Source: Bradyrhizobium sp. 138
GTDB taxonomy: Bacteria > Pseudomonadota > Alphaproteobacteria > Rhizobiales > Xanthobacteraceae
Reading direction: 5' to 3'
Length of the DNA: 64,000 bases
Assembly: GCF_023074075.1 (NCBI RefSeq)
Contig: NZ_JADPKT010000095.1
Location: 106,216-170,215 of the forward strand
Part shown: in pieces, positions 1 to 7,308 of the stretch
Numbering within the stretch: the stretch's first letter is position 1
How the letters are laid out: each line of letters begins with the position of its first letter
Position numbers and translations under genes: made by a program
The notes under the pieces: generated by a model
Told to the model about the DNA's origin: nothing
What the model saw: the letters and a program-made list of their open reading frames with translations, nothing else
Database searches by the model: none

Positions 1-554
1 CGGGAATGGGCGCAGCCGTGAACGCGTTGCCCGGCGGCGAAATCGTAGCTGCCATGGACCGCGGCCTCTTGGACGCGGCGGAGTTCAACAATGCCACCTC
101 CGACCGCGTGCTCGGCTTCCCCGACGTCTCCAAGGTCTGCATGCTGCAGAGCTTCCACCAGAACGCCGAGCAGTTCGAGATCATGTTCAACAAGGACAAG
201 TACAACGCGCTGCCGGACAAGATGAAGGCGATCATCGCCAACGCGGTGGACGCGGCTTCGGCAGACATGTCCTGGAAGGCGATCGACCGCTACTCCAAGG
301 ACTATGTGGAGCTGCAGACCAAGGACAACGTCAAGTTCTACAAGACGCCGGATGCGATCCTGAAGCGTCAGCTCGAGATCTATGACGACGTGGCGAAGAA
401 GAAGTCGGCGGAGAATCCGCTGTTCAAGGAGATCGTGCAGTCGCAGATCGAATTCGCCAAGCGCGCGACGCAGTGGGAGCAGGATACGGTGGTGAACCGC
501 CGCATGGCCTACGACCACTATTTCGGGCCCAACGCGGCGGCCAAGAAGCTTTAG
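1..554 (+). CDS. dctP: TRAP transporter substrate-binding protein DctP, C-terminal part
   Basis: This is the C-terminal ~183 residues of a periplasmic binding protein of the TRAP (tripartite ATP-independent periplasmic) family; the start lies outside the window. The stretch LPGGEIVAAMDRGLLDAAEF is the family's typical hinge/ligand-loop region, followed by a long helical tail ending in a TAG stop at 552-554. It binds an organic acid and hands it to the DctQ/DctM permease encoded just downstream. The ligand cannot be told from this fragment; the sequence resembles the keto-acid/mannitol-type branch, but this is inference. Confidence 0.9.
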   Translation, partial: GMGAAVNALPGGEIVAAMDRGLLDAAEFNNATSDRVLGFPDVSKVCMLQSFHQNAEQFEIMFNKDKYNALPDKMKAIIANAVDAASADMSWKAIDRYSKDYVELQTKDNVKFYKTPDAILKRQLEIYDDVAKKKSAENPLFKEIVQSQIEFAKRATQWEQDTVVNRRMAYDHYFGPNAAAKKL

Positions 555-571
555 CGGCGAAATAATACCGG

Positions 572-609
572 CAAGGCACCGTCCGGATCATCACCTGGGC
601 GGTGCCTTG
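572..609 (+). other. Intercistronic hairpin between dctP and dctQ
   Basis: Ten-base arms CAAGGCACCG (572-581) and CGGTGCCTTG (600-609) can pair around an 18-nt loop just after the dctP stop. No U-tract follows. Such stems after binding-protein genes commonly protect or attenuate mRNA so that binding protein is made in excess over permease; that role is inferred. Confidence 0.5.
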
Positions 610-652
610 TGCTATGTTCAGCTATCCTCTTTTCACCGAGCGGCCGCATCAC

Positions 653-1321
653 ATGAGCGTCCAGAGATTACTGCACACGATCGACGGCATCTCCACCTGG
701 GTCGGCAAGGCGACCGCCTGGCTGATGATCGTCCTGATGAGCGTCGTCTGTATCGAGGTGTTCAAACGCTATGCCGTGAACATGCCGACGGCATGGATCT
801 TCGACGCCGAGAACATGCTGTACGGGTCGCTGTTCATGCTGGCCGGCGCCTATACGCTGGCGCAGAACGCCCATGTCCGCGGCGACTTCCTGTATTCCTC
901 GATGCGGCCGCGAACGCAGGCCGCGCTCGACCTCATTCTCTACTTCGTCTTCTTCATTCCGGGCATCGCTGCGCTGATCTATGCAGGCTATTTCTACGCC
1001 GCCGATTCCTGGCACATCAACGAGCATTCCAACGTTACGGCGGATGGCCCGCCGGTCTACCACTTCAAGACGGTCATTCCGATCGCGGGCGCGCTGATCA
1101 TGCTTCAGGGGATCGGCGAGATCATCCGCTGCATCGCGTGCCTGAAGACCGGCGAATGGCCGAGCCGGCTTGCCGACGTCGCCGAGACCGACGTCATCGA
1201 GGAACAGCTCGCACACTCTGAATTCGTGGACGAGGAATCGCGCAAGCTCGCCATCGAGGGCGCGGCGCGCATCGATGAAATGGCGCGGCAGCGCGGTATG
1301 GGTGGGGACTTGAACACATGA
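653..1321 (+). CDS. dctQ: TRAP transporter small permease subunit DctQ
   Basis: This four-helix inner-membrane subunit of a TRAP carrier pairs with DctM to form the Na+- or H+-driven importer. Hydrophobic segments lie near residues 15-35, 50-70, 95-115 and 135-155, and the C-terminal tail is charged and cytoplasmic. The ATG at 653 (MSVQRLLH) is preferred because earlier in-frame starts lie in the hairpin and would add residues not typical of the family. The stop overlaps the dctM start by 4 bases (ATGA), so the two are translationally coupled. Length about 222 aa. Confidence 0.88.
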   Translation: MSVQRLLHTIDGISTWVGKATAWLMIVLMSVVCIEVFKRYAVNMPTAWIFDAENMLYGSLFMLAGAYTLAQNAHVRGDFLYSSMRPRTQAALDLILYFVFFIPGIAALIYAGYFYAADSWHINEHSNVTADGPPVYHFKTVIPIAGALIMLQGIGEIIRCIACLKTGEWPSRLADVAETDVIEEQLAHSEFVDEESRKLAIEGAARIDEMARQRGMGGDLNT

Positions 1322-3066
1322 GCGACCCGGCACTTGGCCTGTTGATGCTGACGCTCATCGTCGTCGTCATCATGATGGGCTTTGCTACGGCCTTCACGCT
1401 GATGGGCCTCGGCATGTTCTTTGGCTTCATCGCCTTCTACGACCCGTCGCAGAGCTGGACGCACAACAAGGTTTTCGAGCTGATGGTCCAACGCACCTAC
1501 GGTGCGATGACCAATGACGTCCTGATTTCCATCCCGTTGTTCGTGCTGATGGGCTACGTGATGGAGCGCGGCGCGCTGGTCGACAAGATGTTCTATTCGA
1601 TCCAGCTCGCCTTCCGCCGCCTGCCTGCCTCGCTCGCCGTTGCGACCCTGATCGTCTGCACGTTCTGGGGCATCGCCTCCGGGCTCGTCGGTGCGGTGGT
1701 GGTGCTGATGGGCGTGATCGCCTTCAACCCGATGCTGCGCGCCGGCTATGACGTGAAACTCGCCTCCGGCGTCATCACCGCAGGCGGCACGCTCGGCATC
1801 CTGATCCCGCCGTCGGTGATGATCATCGTCTATGCCGCGGTCGCCGGCCAGTCCGTGGTCAAGCTTTACGCGGCGGCGATGTTCCCGGGCTTCTTCCTGG
1901 CGCTCCTCTATCTCGTCTATGTCATCGGCTGGGCGATGATTAACCCGAAGATCGCCCCGCCGCTGCCGGAGGAACAGACCCGCGTCCCGCTGCCTGAATG
2001 GATCAAGAAGTTCGCGACACTGTATTCGCCGAATCTGTTCGTCGGCCTGTTCAAGGCGCTGTTGTCGCCCGCAAAGGCCATGACGCTCGAGATCGACGGC
2101 AAGCCGGTGGGCTATGGCGCGATCATGAAGCACTTCCTCATTTCGCTGGTGCCGTTGCTGCTGACCGTCATCACACTCGGCACGGTCTGGTGGTATGTCG
2201 TGATCCACCAGCAGGCCGGCGCGGCGAGCGAGGCCATCGAAGGCCTGCAGCAGCTCGGCAGCGCGGTCGAGACGAAAGAGCTGTCCCCGGCCCAAAAGGG
2301 ACCGGACACCCAGTTCTATATCTGGTTCGCGATATCGGCGGCCGTTTTGGCGGCATGGACCGTGCGCTCTTATTTGCGCATGGACGGCGAGCGCTTCGAA
2401 GTGCTGAAGCTCGTGACTTCGTCGGTGATGCCGCTGGGTATTCTCACCGTCGTGGTGCTGGGCGTGATCCTGTTCGGCATCACGACCGCAACCGAATCCG
2501 CCGGCGTCGGCGCCGCCGGCGCCTTCATCCTTGCCTTCCACGCCCGCACGCTCGACTGGAAGCGCACCAAGGAAGCAGTGTTCCTGACCGCGAAGACGAC
2601 CGCGATGGTGTGCTGGCTGTTCGTCGGCTCCGCGCTGTTCTCGGCGGTGTTCGCCATCCTCGGCGGTCAGGCGCTGCTGGAAAGCTGGGTGCTCTCGCTC
2701 AACATGTCGCCGGTGCAGTTCATGATCCTGTCGCAGGCGATCATCTTCATCCTCGGCTGGCCGCTGGAATGGACCGAGATCATCATCATCTTCGTGCCGA
2801 TCTTCCTGCCGATGCTGAAGCATTTCGGCATCGACCCGGTGCTGTGGGGCGTGCTGGTGTTCGTGAACCTGCAGGCGGCGTTCCTGTCGCCGCCGGTGGC
2901 GATGTCCGCGTTCTACCTCAAAGGCGTCGCACCGAAGCATGTCACGCTGAACCAGATCTTTTCGGGCATGATGCCCTACATGCTGATCGTGATCCTCTGC
3001 ATGGTGATCATGTATCTCTGGCCCGGCATGACGCTGTGGCTGCCGAACTATCTGTACGGAAGTTGA
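1318..3066 (+). CDS. dctM: TRAP transporter large permease subunit DctM (long form)
   Basis: This is the 582-aa multi-span permease that translocates the solute delivered by the binding protein. Signature stretches GTLGILIPPS (around residue 160) and GITTATESAGVGA (around residue 390) are the two pseudo-symmetric DctM motifs. Usual DctM proteins have about 425 residues. Here about 150 extra residues, with at least two more membrane segments and a polar loop, sit between the two halves (about residues 205-370). The gene is coupled to dctQ by an ATGA overlap. The family is certain; the substrate is unknown. Confidence 0.9.
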   Translation: MSDPALGLLMLTLIVVVIMMGFATAFTLMGLGMFFGFIAFYDPSQSWTHNKVFELMVQRTYGAMTNDVLISIPLFVLMGYVMERGALVDKMFYSIQLAFRRLPASLAVATLIVCTFWGIASGLVGAVVVLMGVIAFNPMLRAGYDVKLASGVITAGGTLGILIPPSVMIIVYAAVAGQSVVKLYAAAMFPGFFLALLYLVYVIGWAMINPKIAPPLPEEQTRVPLPEWIKKFATLYSPNLFVGLFKALLSPAKAMTLEIDGKPVGYGAIMKHFLISLVPLLLTVITLGTVWWYVVIHQQAGAASEAIEGLQQLGSAVETKELSPAQKGPDTQFYIWFAISAAVLAAWTVRSYLRMDGERFEVLKLVTSSVMPLGILTVVVLGVILFGITTATESAGVGAAGAFILAFHARTLDWKRTKEAVFLTAKTTAMVCWLFVGSALFSAVFAILGGQALLESWVLSLNMSPVQFMILSQAIIFILGWPLEWTEIIIIFVPIFLPMLKHFGIDPVLWGVLVFVNLQAAFLSPPVAMSAFYLKGVAPKHVTLNQIFSGMMPYMLIVILCMVIMYLWPGMTLWLPNYLYGS

Positions 3067-3103
3067 GGCAAAGCGGGGAGCATCGGGCGCTTGTCACACG
3101 GAG

Positions 3104-3235
3104 TGGTGCCCAGGGAGGGAATCATATGCAACCACCGACACGAAGAACCGCTGTTTGTGCTTAATATGGTGGCGTGAGCGCTTGGCATAGTGGCGGAGGT
3201 CGGCTGCAGCGCCATCGCAGGAGCTCTGTTTTCCT
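3104..3235. repeat. Degenerate tRNA-Phe 3'-end relic (copy A)
   Basis: Bases 3104-3114 (TGGTGCCCAGG) and 3131-3141 (ACCACCGACAC) match the two ends of the 3' part of the tRNA-Phe gene at 11889-11921, with a slightly altered middle. The following ~95 bases resemble those after copy B at 6188. It lies just downstream of dctM and marks the probable left edge of the accessory region. The gap 3067-3502 otherwise holds nothing I can call. Confidence 0.65.
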
Positions 3236-3502
3236 GTTGGAGGGGCAGCCTAACTCGCGAGGCCGAACCGGGCTTTTGGCCGACGATCACGCAGACGACA
3301 TTTAATAAGTGACCCCTGGGAAAGGCGTTTCACTTCCGGACAGTGATTGGCCGAAAGATTATTTCGGCTGGCCGTGTGGGATGACTGTTGCCTTCTTCTC
3401 CTGCGTTATTCGCGCGAGTAAGCAAATGGATGAAATTGCGCGAGCGCGGACAGCATGGCAGCGAACCGCCCCCCTGGCTGAGAGCCGATCGTCGCAGGCG
3501 AC

Positions 3503-4336
3503 TTACGTCATTTCCAGCCCGCGCCAAAAGTCGATGACGGCGGCAACGATCGCTTCGGGCGCGTCCTCCTGGACGAGGTGGCTGGCGTCGGCGATGACGG
3601 TGAACGATGCGTGAGGAATGCGGCGGACGAGTTCCTCACCATCTCTTAGCGGAATGAACCCGTCTTCGGCGCCCCATAAGACGGCGACCGGGCACCGAAT
3701 TTCACCGTATCGTCCTTCCACCTCCTCCGAGTACCTATCGTCCATTTGCGCGATCTGCCGCCAGAAGGCCTTTTGCCCCTCTTCGCCCAGCCATGGCTCA
3801 AGGTACCGCCGCATTTCCTGTTGGCGCAGGCCGTGCTTCGTAGCAGCGCTGATGTAGGCGCGCAGGATCGCCTCATGGATGTACGCGGGCAAACCGGAGA
3901 ACACCTCCGGATGCGCCTTCGCCGCCTGGACGAGCGCTGACCCTTGCGGGCTGATCGCGACCGGATCGATCAGGACGAGGCTGCGGTAATCGACCCCGTC
4001 CAAAAGGTGCGCGCGCAGCACGGCCGAACCGCCGAAGTCGTGGGCGATGACGTCGGGCCGGTCGATGTTCCAGTGGCCCACAAGCGCCGCAAACAGCCTG
4101 TTCTGGATGCCGTGCAGGACGTCGGCATCGGGCTTGGCCGATTGGCCGAAGCCCAGAAGGTCATAGTAGAAGATGCGCCGGTGCCGGGCGAGCCATGGCG
4201 CGATCCGGCGCCATTCGCGCGAGGAGAAGGGCGAGCCGTGCATCACAACGGCCGGCGGCCCCTCGCCGATTGCGCCCCAGGCAATCGCGTGTCCCTCGAA
4301 CGAAAATCGCTCCGGTAGAGTCCATCGTGTCGTCAT
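3503..4336 (-). CDS. Alpha/beta hydrolase, dehalogenase/epoxide-hydrolase type
   Basis: A 277-aa soluble alpha/beta-fold hydrolase. It shows the oxyanion HG at 33-34, the nucleophile elbow AHDFGG with aspartate 100 as predicted nucleophile, an acid in WGAEDGF near 225 and a histidine in ASHLVQED near 250. An aspartate nucleophile is the pattern of haloalkane dehalogenases and epoxide hydrolases rather than of esterases. No signal peptide is seen. It lies alone inside the tRNA-Phe accessory region. The substrate cannot be predicted. The gap 4337-4689 downstream of its start shows no convincing gene. Confidence 0.8.
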   Translation of the reverse strand: MTTRWTLPERFSFEGHAIAWGAIGEGPPAVVMHGSPFSSREWRRIAPWLARHRRIFYYDLLGFGQSAKPDADVLHGIQNRLFAALVGHWNIDRPDVIAHDFGGSAVLRAHLLDGVDYRSLVLIDPVAISPQGSALVQAAKAHPEVFSGLPAYIHEAILRAYISAATKHGLRQQEMRRYLEPWLGEEGQKAFWRQIAQMDDRYSEEVEGRYGEIRCPVAVLWGAEDGFIPLRDGEELVRRIPHASFTVIADASHLVQEDAPEAIVAAVIDFWRGLEMT

Positions 4337-4689
4337 CGTTCCTCCGGATCCATCAGCCGCCGCTCATTGGGTGGCGCCGAGAGTCGCTGCCCAATCCCGA
4401 AGATCGACGACGAGGTCCGGCACCTCCGGGAGCAACTGAGGGAAAGCGGTTGTCAAGCATTGGCAGTCCTGAAGCGTCGATCGGGATGCGGCTGGTTGTC
4501 GGCCTTCGGGATCGGTTCGGTGAACTCGAGTGGAAACAGGCAGCGCTATGTTGCGCGCTTGGCCTGGTGATGGAGCGAACGCTGTTTCAACGGATCTCTT
4601 GCCCACGCGTTCCTGAGCAGGGCCGCGAACTCATGGCAGGCATCGGATAGTCGCCGGGTGCCGGAACCATGGAAGCCAAGCCCAGTTGG

Positions 4690-4780
4690 GCCGGATCGGC
4701 TGCACGATTCTCTCGTGCCAAAAGGTGCGATCCTTCAGGAAATCGTCGCCTTTGAACAAGATGGATCGCCTCATGAGACG
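4690..4780 (-). pseudogene. Relic of a vapC (PIN toxin) C-terminus
   Basis: Read on the minus strand from about 4780, this stretch encodes SILFKGDDFLKD, close to the C-terminal PLLFKGEDFAKTD motif of the intact VapC at 6562-6963. No start, antitoxin or N-terminal PIN half is present nearby. I read it as the surviving tail of a second, decayed toxin gene. It overlaps the proposed start of the next hydrolase, suggesting a rearrangement junction. Confidence 0.45.
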
Positions 4781-5768
4781 CTCGCTGAGTTCCCTGCTGT
4801 CAGCACTGGGAATTGCATTTTCTCTCGGTATTTCCTGCGCGCTGGCGCAGGACGTTCCATCCTCACTGGCCTCGCGCACCGGCCTGCCGGCCAACTTTGA
4901 ACGGACCTTCACCCATGGCTTTGCCACAACAAACGGTGTGCGACTGCACTATGTGATCGGTGGCCCGGTCGATGGCGACCTGATCGTTCTGCTGCATGGT
5001 TGGCCCCAGACTTGGTACACATGGCGGAACGTCATGCCTGCGCTTGCGCAGGCCGGACATCGTGTCGTCGCCGTGGACTACCGCGGCGCCGGAGAGTCGG
5101 AAAAGCCGCAGAGCGGCTACGATAAAGCGACAATGGCCGCCGATATCCGCGCGCTGGTTCACGAGTTGGGCGGAACCGGCGTCAACCTTGTCGGCCGCGA
5201 CATTGGAGTGATGGTCGCCTATGCCTATGCCGCGCAATGGCCGGACGAGGTCGTCAGGCTCGCAATGCTCGATGTACCGGTGCCGGCCACGCGGGTGTGG
5301 GACGAGGCGAAGCACAAGCCGGATCCCGAGCTCTGGCATTTCGGCCTGCACCAGCAGCGCGATATCGCCGAGCTGCTCGTGAGCGGACATGAGCAAGCGT
5401 ACATCTCGGACTTCTACAAAAAGAGGCTTGCGGCGCCTGTTGCGGACGAGGATATCGCAGTCTATGCGCGCGCCTATGCAGCCCCCGGCGGCCTTCGGGC
5501 GGGGTTCGAGCTCTATCGGGCTTTTCCCGAGGATGAGCAGCACTTCAAGCAATTCATGCAGAAGAAGCTGCCGATGCCCGTGCTGGCGCTGGCTGGCGAC
5601 AAGAGCAACGGCTGGGCGGAAACGGAAATGGCCAAGGAGCTCGCGACCAATGTGCGAGGCGGGGTCGCACCGGATACCGGCCACTGGTTGCCGGATGAGA
5701 ATCCGACCTTTGTCTCACAGCAACTGCTGACCTTCTTTGGTGGCGGGACAATCGGCAAGACAAGATAG
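4761..5768 (+). CDS. Exported alpha/beta hydrolase (epoxide-hydrolase-like)
   Basis: About 335 aa. The start MRRSLSS (ATG 4773) or the ATG at 4761 gives a basic n-region, a hydrophobic core and ALAQ near residue 30, a plausible Sec signal peptide, so the enzyme is probably periplasmic. The core shows LLHGWPQTW (oxyanion loop), VAVDYRGAGES, and VGRDIGV with aspartate 147 as likely nucleophile. GHWLPDE near the end supplies the catalytic histidine. Aspartate nucleophiles fit epoxide hydrolase or dehalogenase chemistry; the true substrate is unknown. The 5' end overlaps a vapC relic, so the exact start is uncertain. Confidence 0.78.
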   Translation: MDRLMRRSLSSLLSALGIAFSLGISCALAQDVPSSLASRTGLPANFERTFTHGFATTNGVRLHYVIGGPVDGDLIVLLHGWPQTWYTWRNVMPALAQAGHRVVAVDYRGAGESEKPQSGYDKATMAADIRALVHELGGTGVNLVGRDIGVMVAYAYAAQWPDEVVRLAMLDVPVPATRVWDEAKHKPDPELWHFGLHQQRDIAELLVSGHEQAYISDFYKKRLAAPVADEDIAVYARAYAAPGGLRAGFELYRAFPEDEQHFKQFMQKKLPMPVLALAGDKSNGWAETEMAKELATNVRGGVAPDTGHWLPDENPTFVSQQLLTFFGGGTIGKTR

Positions 5769-5981
5769 GCCACGATGGGATGACCAACCAATCGAGCCTC
5801 GTGGCCTGATGGTCATGAATACTGGCACAAGGGCAACGCACGTTGACGAACTCGGCGCAAATGATCTCGTATGATTCTCTTTGGAAATGGCTATGTCCTT
5901 TTGGAACGGACTTTCCATTATGGCGTTGATGTTGCGAGCGGTATGACGAAGGAGAAATCCCAAGGAAATATCAGCTCAAAG

Positions 5982-6016
5982 CCCCGTCAGTTACCTCGGT
6001 GACTGGCGGGGTTTTT
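5982..6016 (+). terminator. Rho-independent terminator
   Basis: CCCCG (5982-5986) pairs with CGGGG (6007-6011), with further pairs CAGT/ACTG and AC/GT enclosing loop CTCG, followed directly by TTTTT (6012-6016). It would end transcription of the upstream hydrolase gene. A second GC-rich inverted repeat (5768-5775 with 5799-5806) lies at the stop codon but has no T-run. Confidence 0.75.
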
Positions 6017-6180
6017 GGTCGGGAGACAGCGGAGCGAGCCCTCCCGAAAATATTTCTTATCGTCAGAACTTTCCGCCGTAGGCCGCCCCAGAGCGCTGCT
6101 CGTCACGAGCACAAATCGATCTCGGCCAAGCGCCTACACGATGCTATCGCACAAAATCGTGGTCCCCAGTGCGGAAGAGC

Positions 6181-6318
6181 GTAGATTTGGTCCCCAGGGA
6201 GGGAATCATACGCAATCACCGATACGACGAACTGCTGTTTGTCCTTCGTATCGTGGCGTGAGCGCGGCGGCGGAGGTTCGCTGCATCGCGAAACCCACTA
6301 TTGCGCGAGCCCTGTTTG
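6181..6318. repeat. Degenerate tRNA-Phe 3'-end relic (copy B)
   Basis: TGGTCCCCAGG (6188-6198) and ATCACCGATAC (6215-6225) are diverged forms of the tRNA-Phe 3' end. The flanking ~90 bases match those beyond copy A (3104-3235), including a shared GTGGCGTGAGCGC. The upstream CGTAGATTTGG also recurs at copy C (10471). It is best explained as an old attachment-site duplication. Confidence 0.6.
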
Positions 6319-6522
6319 CCGCGATGTCGGCGATCGACATGAAAGGGACGAGCGGACCGTCCTTTGAAGGAATGAACCCGCGTCGCCCCCAGAACGCAGC
6401 AGCTTCGGCGTCAACCGCGTTGACAATCAGCGCGCGCCTGCGATGAATCCTGCAGCCGTGACGCAGCGCTGCAACGCATGTTTGAGCAGGCCGGTGCCAA
6501 CGCCTCTGCCGGTCCAGCGCCT
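6255..6522 (-). pseudogene. Decayed GNAT acetyltransferase (possible TacT-type toxin) relic
   Basis: On the minus strand the DNA reads RWTGRGVGTGLLKHALQR (acetyl-CoA-binding helix region of GNAT). After a one-base frame change near 6430 it continues LIVNAVDAEAAAFW-GRRGFIPS, the C-terminal beta-strand and helix of the same fold. Beginning and end are missing and the frame is broken, so it cannot be functional. The spacing and motifs resemble GNAT toxins paired with DUF1778 antitoxins, but no such antitoxin remains here. Confidence 0.55.
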
Positions 6523-6561
6523 ATATGCTGCTTACCGTGACTGCGACCAGTGCGCATCGGG

Positions 6562-6963
6562 TTATCGGGGTGCCGTTTCGCCAGATCGATTGACGTCGGT
6601 CTTTGCAAAGTCCTCGCCCTTGAACAGCAGCGGTTCGCCACGGGTCACCGCCAGCGCATAGGAAAAGCAGTCGCCGTAATTCAGGGCGGCGTGATGCCCT
6701 TTGCCGTAGCGACGCCAGGCGCGCCGCGCCGCATCGGCCTGTTCGACATTGACGGGGACGATCTCGGCGCCGATCTTGAGCAGCCAAAGGTCAAACTCGC
6801 GGCTGCCCGCGTCACCCAACCGCGTCTCGAGCACCATCGCCGCTTCGAGCACGGTCGCTGCAGAGATCAACCGGACAGGATCATCGGCAATTCGTAGTTC
6901 GATCTCTGACGCATCGGGCTCGTTGAGAGCAATTGCGACGATCGCCGATGTGTCGATCACCAT
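6562..6963 (-). CDS. vapC: VapC-type PIN-domain ribonuclease toxin
   Basis: A 133-aa PIN domain. The acidic residues expected to bind Mg2+ or Mn2+ are visible: D4 in MVIDTSA, E40 in ATVLEAA, D98 in NYGDCFSYALA and D118 in LLFKGEDFAKTD. VapC proteins cut specific tRNA or rRNA sites and are neutralised by VapB. The ATG at 6963 overlaps the stop of the upstream antitoxin gene, the classic coupled order antitoxin-toxin. All motif residues are intact, so the module is probably active. The RNA target is unknown. Confidence 0.9.
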   Translation of the reverse strand: MVIDTSAIVAIALNEPDASEIELRIADDPVRLISAATVLEAAMVLETRLGDAGSREFDLWLLKIGAEIVPVNVEQADAARRAWRRYGKGHHAALNYGDCFSYALAVTRGEPLLFKGEDFAKTDVNRSGETAPR

Positions 6964-7217
6964 CAGCGTGGCAATCCGTGCGCGTCATATCCGAGAATTT
7001 CTTCTGGCGTCCGGTCATCCACAACCGACATTGCACTCCAGCGCCGACGGATTTCGGCCATATCCTCTAATAGAGTGGCTTTACGGGATTGGCCGCCGAT
7101 GCGGCGCAGTCGCTCCTCGATGGCACGTTTGGTTGCGGTCGTGATGTTCTCGCCGGTGAGCCGCGCCAGGCTCTTGGCCAAGCGTTCGGTTTCAGGGTCC
7201 TTTATGCTCAAAGCCAT
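6963..7217 (-). CDS. vapB: VapB-type antitoxin (ribbon-helix-helix-like)
   Basis: An 84-aa protein beginning MALSIKDPETERLAKSLARLTGE, the form of the Rv0623/PSK-like VapB family: a short DNA-binding N-terminus, an arginine-rich linker and a C-terminal segment that wraps the PIN toxin. Its stop overlaps the vapC start. Upstream, GGTTCC occurs twice (7222-7227 and 7230-7235) and partly serves as the ribosome binding site; it may also be the autorepression operator, which is inference. Confidence 0.85.
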   Translation of the reverse strand: MALSIKDPETERLAKSLARLTGENITTATKRAIEERLRRIGGQSRKATLLEDMAEIRRRWSAMSVVDDRTPEEILGYDAHGLPR

Positions 7218-7308
7218 AACAGGTTCCTTGGTTCCTGATTAGGCGTCTTCTACCTATGTGTCATACGAGTCAACCTGACCCCAATCGGACAGCTTGCTTG
7301 GAGTTACC

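Noticed and set aside
1105..2940. Long open frame on the minus strand opposite dctM
   Set aside because: It is rich in His, Arg, Asp and Glu, as reverse frames of high-GC genes are, and runs antisense to the well-conserved dctQ/dctM genes.
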